DNA from: Paenibacillus barcinonensis
Lineage (GTDB): Bacteria; Bacillota; Bacilli; Paenibacillales; Paenibacillaceae
Assembly: GCF_003217495.1 (NCBI RefSeq)
Contig: NZ_QJSW01000001.1
Coordinates: 1 to 64,000 of the forward strand
Direction: 5' to 3'
DNA length: 64,000 nt
Shown here: one piece after another, positions 25,801 to 33,112 of the stretch
Numbering within the stretch: the stretch's first letter is position 1
Layout of the letters: each line of letters opens with the position of its first letter
The notes under the pieces: generated by a model
What the model saw: the letters and a program-made list of their open reading frames with translations, nothing else
Told to the model about the DNA's origin: nothing
Databases searched by the model: none
Position numbers and translations under genes: made by a program

Positions 25801-26808
25801 CAACGGCAACAAGGGTTCCTCTTCAATCAGCTGGGTGTCTGACAGAATGACGACATAACACGGCGTTTGCACCGTTTTTTTGTAACGCTCCTCTTTATTG
25901 TTCCGGCGGCGGTTTAATACGGAAAACAAGCTGTCCGCCAACTGATGCGCACTGCTGTGCCTGTCGGCCATGTACCGTTGCCCCTGATCCTCATCCCAGA
26001 TATGTGGCAACCAGCGAAGCCATTCCCATTCCTTCGTATCCTTTTCTTCATAAAAAGCAGCAAGCTTCAGCTCGTCCGGGGAGTGCCTTACCGTCAGCTG
26101 GGATACAATGACCCGGAGCGATGCCATGACTTCCTCACGATCACCGACAAGTCCCATCACCTTGGACTCAAACAACGGCAGGGTGATGGAGGCATCAGGA
26201 ACCGTCTGGAACTCAGCAGCAAGTTCATGCGCTGCTTCAATCAGCTCATCCTTCTCATATCCATCAATACGCGGAACCTGGAGTTTGATCCGAAACGGAA
26301 TTTCTCCTGTACCGATCCGCACCTGCATAAAGTCATCATCCTCCGGCGAACGCTCCCAGAGCGAACTGTTGCGGTTCTTCACAACCTGCAAACATACGGA
26401 CGGATCACCATGAATCTCATGCAGACTCTTTACCTGTTCCGCCTGCGCTTCCTTCAGCTCTTCACGGTGCTTGCCCAGTTGAGCAAGATACATCGTTTTA
26501 CGTTCCTCAATCTTTTCGCGATATGTCTTTTTGTTGCTCAGATATACGAAAAAAGGGATGGTGTACGAGGTGAGCATCATCATGACTGTCATCATTTGAA
26601 ACATCATATAAGTATTGTTGTTCATTTTGCCAGTCATATTGATATATACATAGAAACCGATACTGACCATGGTCATCATCACAGGAATAATAATTGAGAT
26701 CATTGAAAACGTAGGTTTGTTCGGTTCCGAAGGCGGCCTGAGAATTTCGAGACTCTCTTCCTTTAGAACCGGTGTCATTCTTGGAGAACGCTGATATAAC
26801 ACATTCAC
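22804..26808 (-). CDS. essC: Type VII secretion ATPase EssC/EccC
   Basis: A 1334-aa FtsK/SpoIIIE-type motor of T7SS. Two TM segments lie near residues 36-57 and 66-91, then a DUF-like stalk and three ATPase domains. Walker A 1 is AGTTGSGKSE (about residue 488), with IIIDEFAQL as Walker B. Domain 2 has GMPGLGKTTF (about 828) and IIVVIDGYL. Domain 3 has SPMEGGKTTF (about 1118) and IVLVVDDADTL. Unlike canonical Firmicutes EssC/YukBA (about 1480 aa), there are no N-terminal FHA domains. The architecture is that of actinobacterial EccC. It follows the EsaB-like gene by 54 bp. Domain 1 looks like an active ATPase; domains 2 and 3 carry Lys but could be degenerate. Confidence 0.95.
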   Translation of the reverse strand: MNVLYQRSPRMTPVLKEESLEILRPPSEPNKPTFSMISIIIPVMMTMVSIGFYVYINMTGKMNNNTYMMFQMMTVMMMLTSYTIPFFVYLSNKKTYREKIEERKTMYLAQLGKHREELKEAQAEQVKSLHEIHGDPSVCLQVVKNRNSSLWERSPEDDDFMQVRIGTGEIPFRIKLQVPRIDGYEKDELIEAAHELAAEFQTVPDASITLPLFESKVMGLVGDREEVMASLRVIVSQLTVRHSPDELKLAAFYEEKDTKEWEWLRWLPHIWDEDQGQRYMADRHSSAHQLADSLFSVLNRRRNNKEERYKKTVQTPCYVVILSDTQLIEEEPLLPLLLEAAQEIDVCTIVLANRKQSLPMHCQLIMEAGKGKGLYIKKTEDADVIQQTYKPDVISRETAEALSRYMSPIRLKRSSASEIPQVLPLFDMLSTTRVEDLDVVSRWGQTRYPDTLPVPMGVRAGGKKIAINLHDKIERQGHGPHGLIAGTTGSGKSEVIQSIVASLAAEFHPHDLAFMLIDYKGGGMSNTFVDLPHVVGTITNLDGNLIERANVSLRAELVRRQKILNDAGNLQHIDEYYKILRSRHEQPLPHLVIIIDEFAQLKRDQPEFMDELISIAAIGRTLGVHLILATQKPAGVVDDKIWSNSRFRICLRVQSEGDSRDMIKIPNAAWITKPGRGYFQVGSDEVFEEMQFAWSGAPYNQQEDTTTVLPVMEVRLNGKREPLLTGERRAVLKGDDVPKQLQVFIDYVAKAAADAGIERLPGPWLPPLPETLELESLHDGKQGAKSELLLDGGANGLKPVVGMLDDLPNQRQLPLALPMDQGHLVVYGMPGLGKTTFVQTLLMSLASAERTEPWNGYIIDMGRMMKDFAGLPQIGGVMMAEEEDRIKRLFRYIVKISSQRKDIISEAGVKTISAYRRTAHTVVPQIIVVIDGYLSFRNAYPDENELLETILREGGSLGITFVLTANRVTDIFEKFRSNIPNAVSFELSDPSDYYYAVGRPSKAPSQLPPGRGLVKGQVPPLMFQAALPSSGGDEGKRSSALRRTIAAIREGWTGEEAPQIAPLPDEIKLKDLLVSTGSFGKAWETSTVNVPVGLLTDDLEPFELNLREGPHFLVTSPMEGGKTTFLQTWMLSLAYHASPKDVQIYTVDMRYGSGGLGEISSLPHVRGHVSREEQLAPVIQELYDEVLKRGEIAGGPAIVLVVDDADTLSKQLTDFNVKDQLGAIVRQGRDRGIHVILSGVPADFPTFGSDWVSDVKASQSGLLFGTLDPNDLSFFRIPYSESGGSTGGLKVLPPGQGYYIKRKYSRVKGAVPCDNSWKMNNWISEIRDRWHVVV

Positions 26809-26862
26809 GAAGAAAAGACCTCCTTTTAGTCGTTCAATTAATGAATGATACGCCTCAAAGCG

Positions 26863-27183
26863 CTATTCGTTGCTCTCTTGTTGAAATAAGGAGCGTCTTC
26901 CATAGATCGGCGCCTCTTCGGAAGTGGTTGAAAATGCACGCTGGACACGCACGCAGCTTCCCTGACGGAGCCCTGTTTCCATTAACTGCTGGGAATTATG
27001 CGGGGTAAACCAGAGTCCCTCCGGAAATTTAGCCTCAAGGATATACTGAACGCCGTCACCAGGGGCCTGTCCGAAAATTCGTACACCAAGCAGCGTCTTC
27101 AGATGTTCAATGGTACATTCATCAGGAACATCAATGTCGAACCATTCGCCTTCCTCCCGGCCGGAATACACGGTTAGTATCAT
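26863..27183 (-). CDS. esaB: Ubiquitin-like EsaB/YukD-type T7SS protein
   Basis: A 106-aa protein beginning MILTVYSGREEGEWFDIDVP, a beta-grasp start as in YukD/EsaB and in the N-terminus of EccD. A helix (TIEHLKTLLGVRIF), the strand YILEAKFPEGLW and a final strand (GSCVRVQRAF) complete the fold. The tail of about 20 residues is polar. YukD is usually about 80 aa. ATG 27183 has GGGAGGG at good spacing; the longer frame to 27207 is not needed. It is the first gene of the T7SS locus in transcription order. Confidence 0.8.
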   Translation of the reverse strand: MILTVYSGREEGEWFDIDVPDECTIEHLKTLLGVRIFGQAPGDGVQYILEAKFPEGLWFTPHNSQQLMETGLRQGSCVRVQRAFSTTSEEAPIYGRRSLFQQESNE

Positions 27184-27604
27184 GTGAATCCCTCCCAAAA
27201 GTCTCATATGTAAATTGTCCTAATGTCAGATTAAATCAAAAAAATGCGGATGAAACGCTATTCCACCCTATTTTCTTATATAAAACCCTTGTTTGCAACG
27301 TATCCGCTGTAATTTTGTTACATATGACCCACGTATATATTAAAATATCGTTCATTCGACTCAGAACTTTCGTGTCATTGTTGGAGTTCAGAAATGCAAC
27401 GATGCGAAAGCTTCGGATATTCTTCCATTTATTTGCAGATTATAGTATACTAAATAGGACTTTTATTGTTTCGTCCACAATTGAATTGTGAACACTTTTC
27501 AAACTTTGTGCACCTTTATGTTTTCATAAGCTGATTTTAAGGTAATTTTAAGCATTGGTATTTAATATTACCTGTATGAAATAACTCTCGTGAGGTGATT
27601 TCAA
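27184..27604. other. 421-bp divergent intergenic region with operator-like palindrome
   Basis: This AT-rich gap separates the T7SS locus from a small plus-strand gene. It contains the perfect palindrome at 27476-27490 and probably promoters in both directions, though I can assign none with confidence. Confidence 0.6.
27476..27490. promoter_or_regulatory. Perfect 15-bp palindrome, candidate operator
   Basis: CACAATT-G-AATTGTG is a perfect 7-1-7 inverted repeat, 115 nt upstream of the small gene at 27605 and 293 nt upstream of the T7SS locus. The binding protein is unknown. Confidence 0.45.
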
Positions 27605-27844
27605 GTGAGAACTCTAATAACATTTCAAAACAAATCAATCCCTGTATACTTTAATCAAGAAAACAAACAACCTGTGCAAAAAACATTAAGATTGCTGAGC
27701 AGTGCTTTGGAACACAAGATCAGCAACGGTAAACGCGCTTTGCAAAAATGTCTGCACTCATTGATTAGTATTGAAATTGTAGGTGGCGAAGCAATCCTTC
27801 ATAGCCGCAGTGAAAATGACTCTCTTGCTTTATCCTTATATTGA
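27605..27844 (+). CDS. Small hypothetical protein
   Basis: A 79-aa protein starting at GTG 27605 with a clear GAGGTGAT site 7 nt upstream. It has no signal peptide or TM. The sequence is basic in the middle (KISNGKRALQKCLHSL) with a C-terminal strand-like part (IEIVGGEAILHS). I do not recognise a family. The strong ribosome site and the terminator 50 nt downstream (27894) support a real gene. Confidence 0.65.
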   Translation: MRTLITFQNKSIPVYFNQENKQPVQKTLRLLSSALEHKISNGKRALQKCLHSLISIEIVGGEAILHSRSENDSLALSLY

Positions 27845-27893
27845 AGGACACATTGAAGAAGAATCCGTTCTCCTTCGCTTATACCTTACCATG

Positions 27894-27933
27894 AAAAAGG
27901 AAGCCTCCCTTCAAGGGACAAGCTTCCTTTTTT
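27894..27933 (+). terminator. Terminator of the 79-aa gene
   Basis: AAAAAGGAAGC (27894-27904) pairs with GCTTCCTTTTTT (27922-27933), ending in six T. Confidence 0.85.
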
Positions 27934-27945
27934 GCATGGTCTAAC

Positions 27946-27997
27946 AAAGCATACTGATTTGATTCTACATTAAAGCATACTGATTTGATTTTACATT
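27946..27997. repeat. Tandem duplication of 26 bp
   Basis: Two adjacent 26-nt units beginning AAAGCATACTGATTTGATT differ at one base (CTACATT versus TTACATT). It looks like a recent slippage duplication. The surrounding gap of 794 bp (27845-28638) is otherwise occupied by the 49-codon ORF and a terminator. Confidence 0.85.
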
Positions 27998-28112
27998 AAT
28001 GAAAGAATAGAGTCCTGAAAAAGTTCATTTATTACATTCAGGAGCACTTTGGCATGTTAACGCACCTTCTTTGCATCTTTACAACTTTCGACCCGCACAC
28101 ATTCCTGATGTA

Positions 28113-28262
28113 TTACATCTTCTCAAGAGTGTAGGCCACCTCATGCTCCTCGGCGATCTCGGCTTTTCGAATACGAATTACGAATAGTCTGACCAGATTG
28201 GCTCGTGTATGCTCTTCCTGACAGGTATTTATTTTCCTTAAAATAAAGCGGTCAATGGACAT
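28113..28262 (-). CDS. Small ORF, 49 codons, unknown
   Basis: An ATG at 28262 opens 49 codons ending TAA at 28113. The peptide starts MSIDRFILRKINTCQEEHTR and ends VAYTLEKM. It is charged and helical in appearance, with AAAGGGG about 10 nt before the ATG. It is below common ORF length cutoffs. It could be a real small protein or the remnant of a longer gene. No family is recognised. Confidence 0.45.
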   Translation of the reverse strand: MSIDRFILRKINTCQEEHTRANLVRLFVIRIRKAEIAEEHEVAYTLEKM

Positions 28263-28396
28263 GAGTTCCAAGCCCCTTTGCCATAATATTTACGGAGCAC
28301 TTCGTTCCGTGTATCCATAAATAACCAGATCACAACGAGCCCAAACACCTTGCTTTATGCAAAAAACACAGGGATTAAAGCGATTGTATAATGATG

Positions 28397-28428
28397 CAAA
28401 AGCCTGTCCCAACAACGTTCATACAGGC
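28397..28428 (-). terminator. Hairpin terminator in the gap after the GNAT gene
   Basis: On the minus strand GCCTGT and ACAGGC pair and are followed by TTTTGC. It lies about 210 nt past the GNAT stop. Confidence 0.5.
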
Positions 28429-28638
28429 TTCACACCGTTCTTGTCACTTTATAGCGAACACACCTCTATGATCAGGAAGCTCCCTTGCTTTCATGTTTAT
28501 TCGACTCATTTCACACGCGGATCGTCACAATATTGATATATTGCTTCGTGCAAGCTGCTGTACGTTCATTATCCATTGAAAGTCATTACGCACGCCTCTG
28601 ATCCTTGGCCTAGAACGTACCTATGAAAAAACGCTGTC

Positions 28639-29181
28639 TCATTCATCCACCTCGTTCGAAGTCAGGCAAACGCTCAAGTCAGACCAGGCGTAAGCAACCT
28701 CTGTGACATCCTTATCCCCGATACGAATCCGCTTCGTGTGAACAGGGATTCCACCCATTTTCTCATAAAACCGGCAAGCCGGATTACGCTCCAACACCCA
28801 GATGAGCATCGTACGCATCTGCAATCTCTGAAGATGCTGAACTACCCGCCCGACCAGTTGTCTGCCTATTCCTGACTGCTGATAGGACTGCAACAGATAG
28901 ATAGCATAAAGCTCGCCTTCATAGGGTAGCTTCCCCTCCCGTTCCTTTCCACCGGTAGCAAAACCGACAATATCCCCGTCCTGCTGCTCGGCCACAAGCA
29001 GAATCTGATCTTTTTCGCCAGAGCCTATTTGCTTCTCCCACTGCGGCACTCGCGATTCAGTCGTCAAATGATGCAAAACATGATCGGGCACAATTCCTTG
29101 ATAAGTTGATTTCCAGCTCTCTGTATGTACATAAGCGATTCCCTCCGCGTCCCCCTGACGCGCTTGTCTGATCTGTATCAT
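28639..29181 (-). CDS. GNAT family N-acetyltransferase
   Basis: A 180-aa acetyltransferase. The N-terminal strand-helix (IQIRQARQGDAEGIAYVHTESW) and the acetyl-CoA pyrophosphate loop (LQSYQQSGIGRQLVGRVVQHL, a variant of Q/RxxGxG/A) are clear. ACRFYEKMGG is the typical C-terminal motif of the family. The substrate is unknown. GGGAG lies 7 nt before the ATG. It sits 74 bp after the L,D-transpeptidase gene and may share its transcript. Confidence 0.92.
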   Translation of the reverse strand: MIQIRQARQGDAEGIAYVHTESWKSTYQGIVPDHVLHHLTTESRVPQWEKQIGSGEKDQILLVAEQQDGDIVGFATGGKEREGKLPYEGELYAIYLLQSYQQSGIGRQLVGRVVQHLQRLQMRTMLIWVLERNPACRFYEKMGGIPVHTKRIRIGDKDVTEVAYAWSDLSVCLTSNEVDE

Positions 29182-29254
29182 TTGCCTGCTCCCTTCTCTA
29201 CTTTCTTTCCATTCATTAGAGATACGGTATTTGGGTGAGGTACAGCAATCCGGC

Positions 29255-29593
29255 CTAGGGCCGGATTGTGACTCTCGTTCCTACTGGCACCTTGGAGGAC
29301 AGGTCCAGCACGTCTGAATTGTACATACGAATACAGCCATGCGACACGGACTTGCCTATCGACCAAGGCTGGTTGGTGCCGTGGATGCCATAATGCGGCT
29401 CAGACAGTCCCATCCAGAGCACACCGAAGGGGCCTCCCGGATTCTCTTGTTTATTTACAATGGTAAACTCACCGCTTGGCGTCTCCGTAAGCATCTTTCC
29501 GGTGGCTACAGGATATCCCTTCACAACCTGGTCTCCATCCAGCAGATACAACATATGGTCAGACAGATCTACAATAATTCTATAATTCGGCAT
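29255..29593 (-). CDS. Short YkuD-domain L,D-transpeptidase
   Basis: A 112-aa protein that is almost only a YkuD catalytic domain. The active site [20 protein letters not shown] contains the invariant His, Ser, His, Gly, Cys and Arg. It starts directly with [20 protein letters not shown] and has neither a signal peptide nor LysM, unlike B. subtilis YkuD. Classical members make 3-3 peptidoglycan cross-links outside the membrane, so the location of this one is unclear. GGGAGG precedes the ATG. Confidence 0.9.
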   Translation of the reverse strand: MPNYRIIVDLSDHMLYLLDGDQVVKGYPVATGKMLTETPSGEFTIVNKQENPGGPFGVLWMGLSEPHYGIHGTNQPWSIGKSVSHGCIRMYNSDVLDLSSKVPVGTRVTIRP

Positions 29594-29650
29594 GAAGTCA
29601 TCCCTCCTGCCCTATCCTATGCAGGACAGATGCGGATGCCCCGGCTCCTA

Positions 29651-30796
29651 TCAGTACTGCTCCCAATCCTTGACCCGCTGTGCATGCTTGGCCTTGCGTG
29701 TTTTGGCCGGCTTACTTGACGCTGTTCGTTTTCTCGAAGCCACCTCTTCCTTACGCCGCTGATACTGAAGCTCCTTCTGCATCTTGAGAAAATTAATCAG
29801 CCTCTTCTCTTCCAGTTCACCGCTCTCGATAGCCGCTTTGACCGCACAGCCCTCTTCCTTCGTATGACTGCAATCCATGAATTTACATGCAGCAGCCAGC
29901 TCCTCAATCTCGCCAAATGCCTGAGACAACCCATCTTCTCCTTCGTCCCACAGATGAAGCTCCCGCATCCCCGGCGTATCAATCAAGACGGCTCCTTGCG
30001 GCAGTACAAACATCTCCCGATGTGTCGTTGTATGTCTGCCTCTGCTGTCCCCTTCACGAACAGACTGTGTCATCTGCACCTCTCTGCCCATCATCCAGTT
30101 AACTAATGTAGATTTGCCACTTCCCGATGAGCCGGTGAGTGCTACTGTTGCTCCAGGCTTCAGGTAGGCTTCCAGTTGCTCTTTCCCTTGTCCTTCGATT
30201 GCCGAGATTGCCAGCACCTCAATTCCTGGAGCAATACCCTCTACCTGGCTGATTCGGGTGTGTACATCGTCACAGAGATCACTTTTACTCAGAACAACAA
30301 CAGGGGTTACGCCTCCATTCCAGGCCATTAATACATATCGTTCAAGTCTTCTGAGATTAAAATCATGATTAAGTGCAGCCACAATCAATAGTGTATCTAC
30401 ATTGGCAGCGATGAGCTGCTCCTTCGTTACCGGACCCGCTGCCTGTCTGGACACACGACTCTGACGCGGCAACAGGTGATGGATAATAACTTCCTCACCA
30501 GGTTTGCATGTTACGGCTACCCAATCACCAACAGCCGGGGAAACGCCTGACTCCAGACTCTCATGTCGAAGCCGTCCTGACACCTTGCCCCAATATTCCG
30601 CCTCTGCTGTAACCAGACGCTGCATGTGACCATGATCCGCTATAATTCGGGCAGGCTGTCTGGAGGCCGCTTCCTGCTGCTCCTCTACCCATACTTTTTC
30701 CCATGCCGCAGACCATCCATATCTTGCAATACCATTCTCTGCAAAACGATAACTCTCGTTAACCTTGTTATTATCCTTATTATCCTGATTTAAAAT
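29651..30796 (-). CDS. rsgA: RsgA ribosome-assembly GTPase, apparent ATT start
   Basis: A circularly permuted GTPase that acts in 30S subunit maturation. Motifs are ALNHDFNLRRLERY and VVLSKSDLCD (NKxD variant, G4), GSSGSGKSTLVNWMMG (G1), RGRHTTTHREM (G2), and DTPGMRELHLWDEG (G3). A zinc knuckle follows (CKFMDCSHTKEEGCAVK). The tail is basic. The first ATG (30625) has no ribosome site and would cut off conserved OB-domain residues. The frame stays open upstream and encodes a typical RsgA N-terminus (YGWSAAWEKVW, then RQPARIIADHG). GGGAGG lies 7 nt before ATT at 30794-30796, with no ATG, GTG or TTG between. This gives 381 aa. Confidence 0.9.
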   Translation of the reverse strand: MLNQDNKDNNKVNESYRFAENGIARYGWSAAWEKVWVEEQQEAASRQPARIIADHGHMQRLVTAEAEYWGKVSGRLRHESLESGVSPAVGDWVAVTCKPGEEVIIHHLLPRQSRVSRQAAGPVTKEQLIAANVDTLLIVAALNHDFNLRRLERYVLMAWNGGVTPVVVLSKSDLCDDVHTRISQVEGIAPGIEVLAISAIEGQGKEQLEAYLKPGATVALTGSSGSGKSTLVNWMMGREVQMTQSVREGDSRGRHTTTHREMFVLPQGAVLIDTPGMRELHLWDEGEDGLSQAFGEIEELAAACKFMDCSHTKEEGCAVKAAIESGELEEKRLINFLKMQKELQYQRRKEEVASRKRTASSKPAKTRKAKHAQRVKDWEQY

Positions 30797-30900
30797 AAAA
30801 ATTCCTCCCAGTTCGTATACATTCCACGATAAAATGTTTGCTCTTTTGCACAGCCTGCATGTTTGTCATTTGTCCCGCTTCTCCGATTACAGATCCCAAC

Positions 30901-30931
30901 AAAAAAAACCACGAGCGTTTACACACCCGTG
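30901..30931 (-). terminator. Terminator upstream of rsgA
   Basis: On the minus strand a CCACGGG-type arm pairs with CTCGTGG (one mismatch), followed by eight T. It lies about 104 nt before the rsgA start. Confidence 0.7.
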
Positions 30932-31037
30932 GCAGCTTCAAGTCATCCAAATAAAGAGAAGGTCGCACAGATATAGGATAACGGTTGTTCTGCATCCCTC
31001 CATTATCCAAACCTGCCCATTATTCCCCCATCGGCAC

Positions 31038-31067
31038 AAAAAAAGCCACGGGTACGTCACCCGTGAC
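31038..31067 (-). terminator. Terminator after the 27-codon ORF
   Basis: CACGGGT (31047-31053) and ACCCGTG (31059-31065) form a 7-bp stem followed on the minus strand by seven T. It is about 57 nt downstream of the small ORF. Confidence 0.8.
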
Positions 31068-31123
31068 TTGTCTGAAGGTATTATCATTATTAGCTTCGCA
31101 TAAATAGGACTATCCCTATCCTG

Positions 31124-31207
31124 CTACAACACAATGAATATACCTTGATCCGTTCCGGAGACGCTGTTTCTATTCAAGTCCACGTATAGTGCCGTTAGAT
31201 TTGTCAT
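31124..31207 (-). CDS. Small ORF, 27 codons, unknown
   Basis: An ATG at 31205-31207 opens 27 codons ending in TAG. The peptide starts MTNLTALYVDLNRNS and ends GIFIVL. GGGAGG stands 9 nt upstream, a textbook spacing, and a strong terminator follows. A second ATG nearer the site would give 14 codons in another frame. It may be a small protein or a leader peptide; no family is recognised. Confidence 0.5.
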   Translation of the reverse strand: MTNLTALYVDLNRNSVSGTDQGIFIVL

Positions 31208-31321
31208 TTAACATCGCCTCCCTTGTAGAATATGCCATCATGTTACACAGTCATATATACAATTGTCAAGCCTATTTCGAATTGCATTTGAAATCATATT
31301 GAATTGAAACCGCTCTGTACT

Positions 31322-31915
31322 CTACTTCACTTGATCCCAGCGAGTCCACATTTCACGGGGATTCAGCTCATACACTCCGTCTTCACGATACATGAACTGA
31401 TGCATAATAAATTCCCGTCTCAATGTGGCGAAATCCTCGTGGTAATGCTGAATAAATACATTGATCTCCTTCTCGCTGTACTTGCGCCCGAATTCAAGCT
31501 GCTCCATCAGATGCTCCAGCACAACCAGCTTTTTCTTGTATTGTGCAGGGATCTGGCGAAGTCGGCCATCCTTGGAGAAGAAATTTCTCATGATAGAGGC
31601 TTTAAGCGTCTCGTTAACATCGGTCATATCAGCATGCTCCTTTCTCTTGAAAATAAAATCAACCGAAGCTTGCGCATGCTCCCGGATAAACGAAGGATTT
31701 AATGTGAAATACACCGTATTTTTCTCTCGTCGCTCCTGAATGAGAGCTGCTTCTCTCAGCTTGGCAGCATGATGTGTTACAGTGGGCTGCGACAGATTTA
31801 GACGCTCAGCCAGCGCCTGTCCATTCAGTTCTCCTTCGGACAAAAGCAGCAGCAGTCTTAGCCGTGTAGGATCAGCCAAGGCTTTGTGATAGGCCACTAT
31901 TTTCTCCAGTTGCAT
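31322..31915 (-). CDS. ArsR family regulator with DUF2087 C-terminal domain
   Basis: A 197-aa protein. Residues 1-75 form the ArsR winged helix (YHKALADPTRLRLLLLLSEGEL, then ERLNLSQPTVTHHAAKLREAALI). Residues about 110-190 form a DUF2087-like domain (LRQIPAQYKKKLVVLEHLMEQL and FGRKYSEKEINVFIQHYHEDFATLRREFIMHQFM). No CxC metal site is visible in the HTH. A perfect 20-bp palindrome stands upstream (31935-31954), consistent with autoregulation. The signal it senses is unknown. Confidence 0.92.
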   Translation of the reverse strand: MQLEKIVAYHKALADPTRLRLLLLLSEGELNGQALAERLNLSQPTVTHHAAKLREAALIQERREKNTVYFTLNPSFIREHAQASVDFIFKRKEHADMTDVNETLKASIMRNFFSKDGRLRQIPAQYKKKLVVLEHLMEQLEFGRKYSEKEINVFIQHYHEDFATLRREFIMHQFMYREDGVYELNPREMWTRWDQVK

Positions 31916-31934
31916 CGCTATGCACCTCTTTACT

Positions 31935-31954
31935 AATTAGATGATCATCTAATT
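31935..31954. promoter_or_regulatory. Perfect 20-bp palindrome, operator of the ArsR gene
   Basis: AATTAGATGATCATCTAATT is its own reverse complement and stands 20-39 nt upstream of the ArsR start. The position is ideal for autorepression by a dimeric winged helix. Confidence 0.7.
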
Positions 31955-32092
31955 TTATGTTAGTCTATTCTGTTAGGGAAGTCAATCCTATCTATTTTTC
32001 GACTTTTCTCATCTCATGCCCGGGGCAAAACTGGCATTGAAGTGTTATTTACGGTAGGATTATATTGCTTGCAATGAAGGAGGATTATGAAC

Positions 32093-33112
32093 ATGGAAGA
32101 TGTCATTATTATTGGCGGAGGCCCATGCGGTCTGTCCGCGGCAATTGAGTGTGAACGGGTCGGTTTATCAGCGGTTATCATTGAGAAACACAATATCGTA
32201 CAATCCATCTATCTCTACCCCACCCATATGCAGTTTTTCAGTACAGCCGAGCTGCTCGAGATCGGGAACGTGCCTTTCAGCAGTCCGAATGACAAGCCGT
32301 TTCGTTATGAAGCCCTTGCCTATTATCGCAAAGTCGCCGAACATTTCGGCCTGCGTGTTCATAATTATGAGGAAGCCCGTGAGATTAAACGCAAAGAAGA
32401 CGGTACATTCGAGGTACATACAGTTAACCGGCGCGGCGAAGCGATTGTGCATCAAGGTCGTCACGTCGTTGTAGCAACGGGCTACTTTGATCACCCGAAT
32501 TATCTCGGCATTCCCGGGGAAGAGAAGGACAAGGTCACCCACTACTTCCGTGAAGCCCATCCATACACTCGGACGCGTGTAGCCATTATCGGTGGAAGCA
32601 ATTCAGCCGTAGATGCTGCCATGGAGCTCGTCCGGGTCGGAGCACATATTGATATGGTCTACCGAGGTACAGGTCTGTCCGACCACATTAAACCCTGGGT
32701 TCGTCCATTATTCGAAAGTATGGTACAGAAAAATCACATTACGCTGCATCTGGGCTCTCGGGTGAATGAAATTCTGGATCATTCGATCCGCATCGTACAC
32801 GCCGACGGTTCAGAGAGCGAACTGGACAATGACTTTGTGCTCGCCATGACCGGCTTCAGACCGGATCGCCAGCTGCTGACTTCCATCGGTGTAGAAATGT
32901 CCGAAGATATGGATAAACCGATGTACAATCCGCAAACGATGGAAAGCAGTGTACCCGGCATCTACGTCGGCGGTGTTATCGCATCCGGGCGTAATGCCAA
33001 CGAAGTATTTATCGAGTCAGGTCGCTGGCATGGGCGATATATCGCCGAACATATCATTAGCAAATCAGAGCATATGAACAGCACATCAGGCGCACAATCC
33101 GAGGGGCAATGA
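32093..33112 (+). CDS. ypdA: YpdA-type bacillithiol disulfide reductase
   Basis: A 339-aa FAD/NADPH-dependent flavoprotein of the YpdA (Bdr) family, which recycles bacillithiol disulfide in Firmicutes. [12 protein letters not shown] is the FAD motif, [15 protein letters not shown] the NADPH motif, and [14 protein letters not shown] the C-terminal ATG-like motif. There is no CxxC active site, as expected in YpdA. AAGGAGG lies 9 nt before ATG 32093; ATG 32087 is too close to it. The stop overlaps the start of the DUF441 gene (ATGA), so they are co-translated. Confidence 0.93.
   Translation: MEDVIIIGGGPCGLSAAIECERVGLSAVIIEKHNIVQSIYLYPTHMQFFSTAELLEIGNVPFSSPNDKPFRYEALAYYRKVAEHFGLRVHNYEEAREIKRKEDGTFEVHTVNRRGEAIVHQGRHVVVATGYFDHPNYLGIPGEEKDKVTHYFREAHPYTRTRVAIIGGSNSAVDAAMELVRVGAHIDMVYRGTGLSDHIKPWVRPLFESMVQKNHITLHLGSRVNEILDHSIRIVHADGSESELDNDFVLAMTGFRPDRQLLTSIGVEMSEDMDKPMYNPQTMESSVPGIYVGGVIASGRNANEVFIESGRWHGRYIAEHIISKSEHMNSTSGAQSEGQ

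Larger units (their letters stand above)
30797..31321. other. 525-bp region with two similar terminators and a small ORF
   Basis: This gap lies between the ArsR gene and rsgA, all on the minus strand. It contains two CCACG...CGTGG hairpins with T-runs (30901-30931 and 31038-31067) and a 27-codon ORF with a strong ribosome site (31124-31207). The region looks like small transcription units of unknown function rather than plain spacer. Confidence 0.6.

Noticed and set aside
25945..26697. A 250-codon plus-strand frame opposite essC
   Set aside because: It is antisense to the conserved EssC domain and has no family similarity.
17071..27183. Search for an LXG toxin, immunity gene, EsaA/YueB or EssA within the T7SS locus
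   Set aside because: None of the proteins shows an LXG domain, toxin domain, or the large multi-TM pattern of YueB; the window gives no support for a toxin module.
27946..27997. Repeat pair considered as a start of a CRISPR array
   Set aside because: There are only two directly adjacent units without spacers, so it is a simple tandem duplication.
30780..31010. A 76-codon minus-strand frame upstream of rsgA
   Set aside because: It runs through a terminator and overlaps the rsgA ribosome site and start in a different frame; its start has no properly spaced site.
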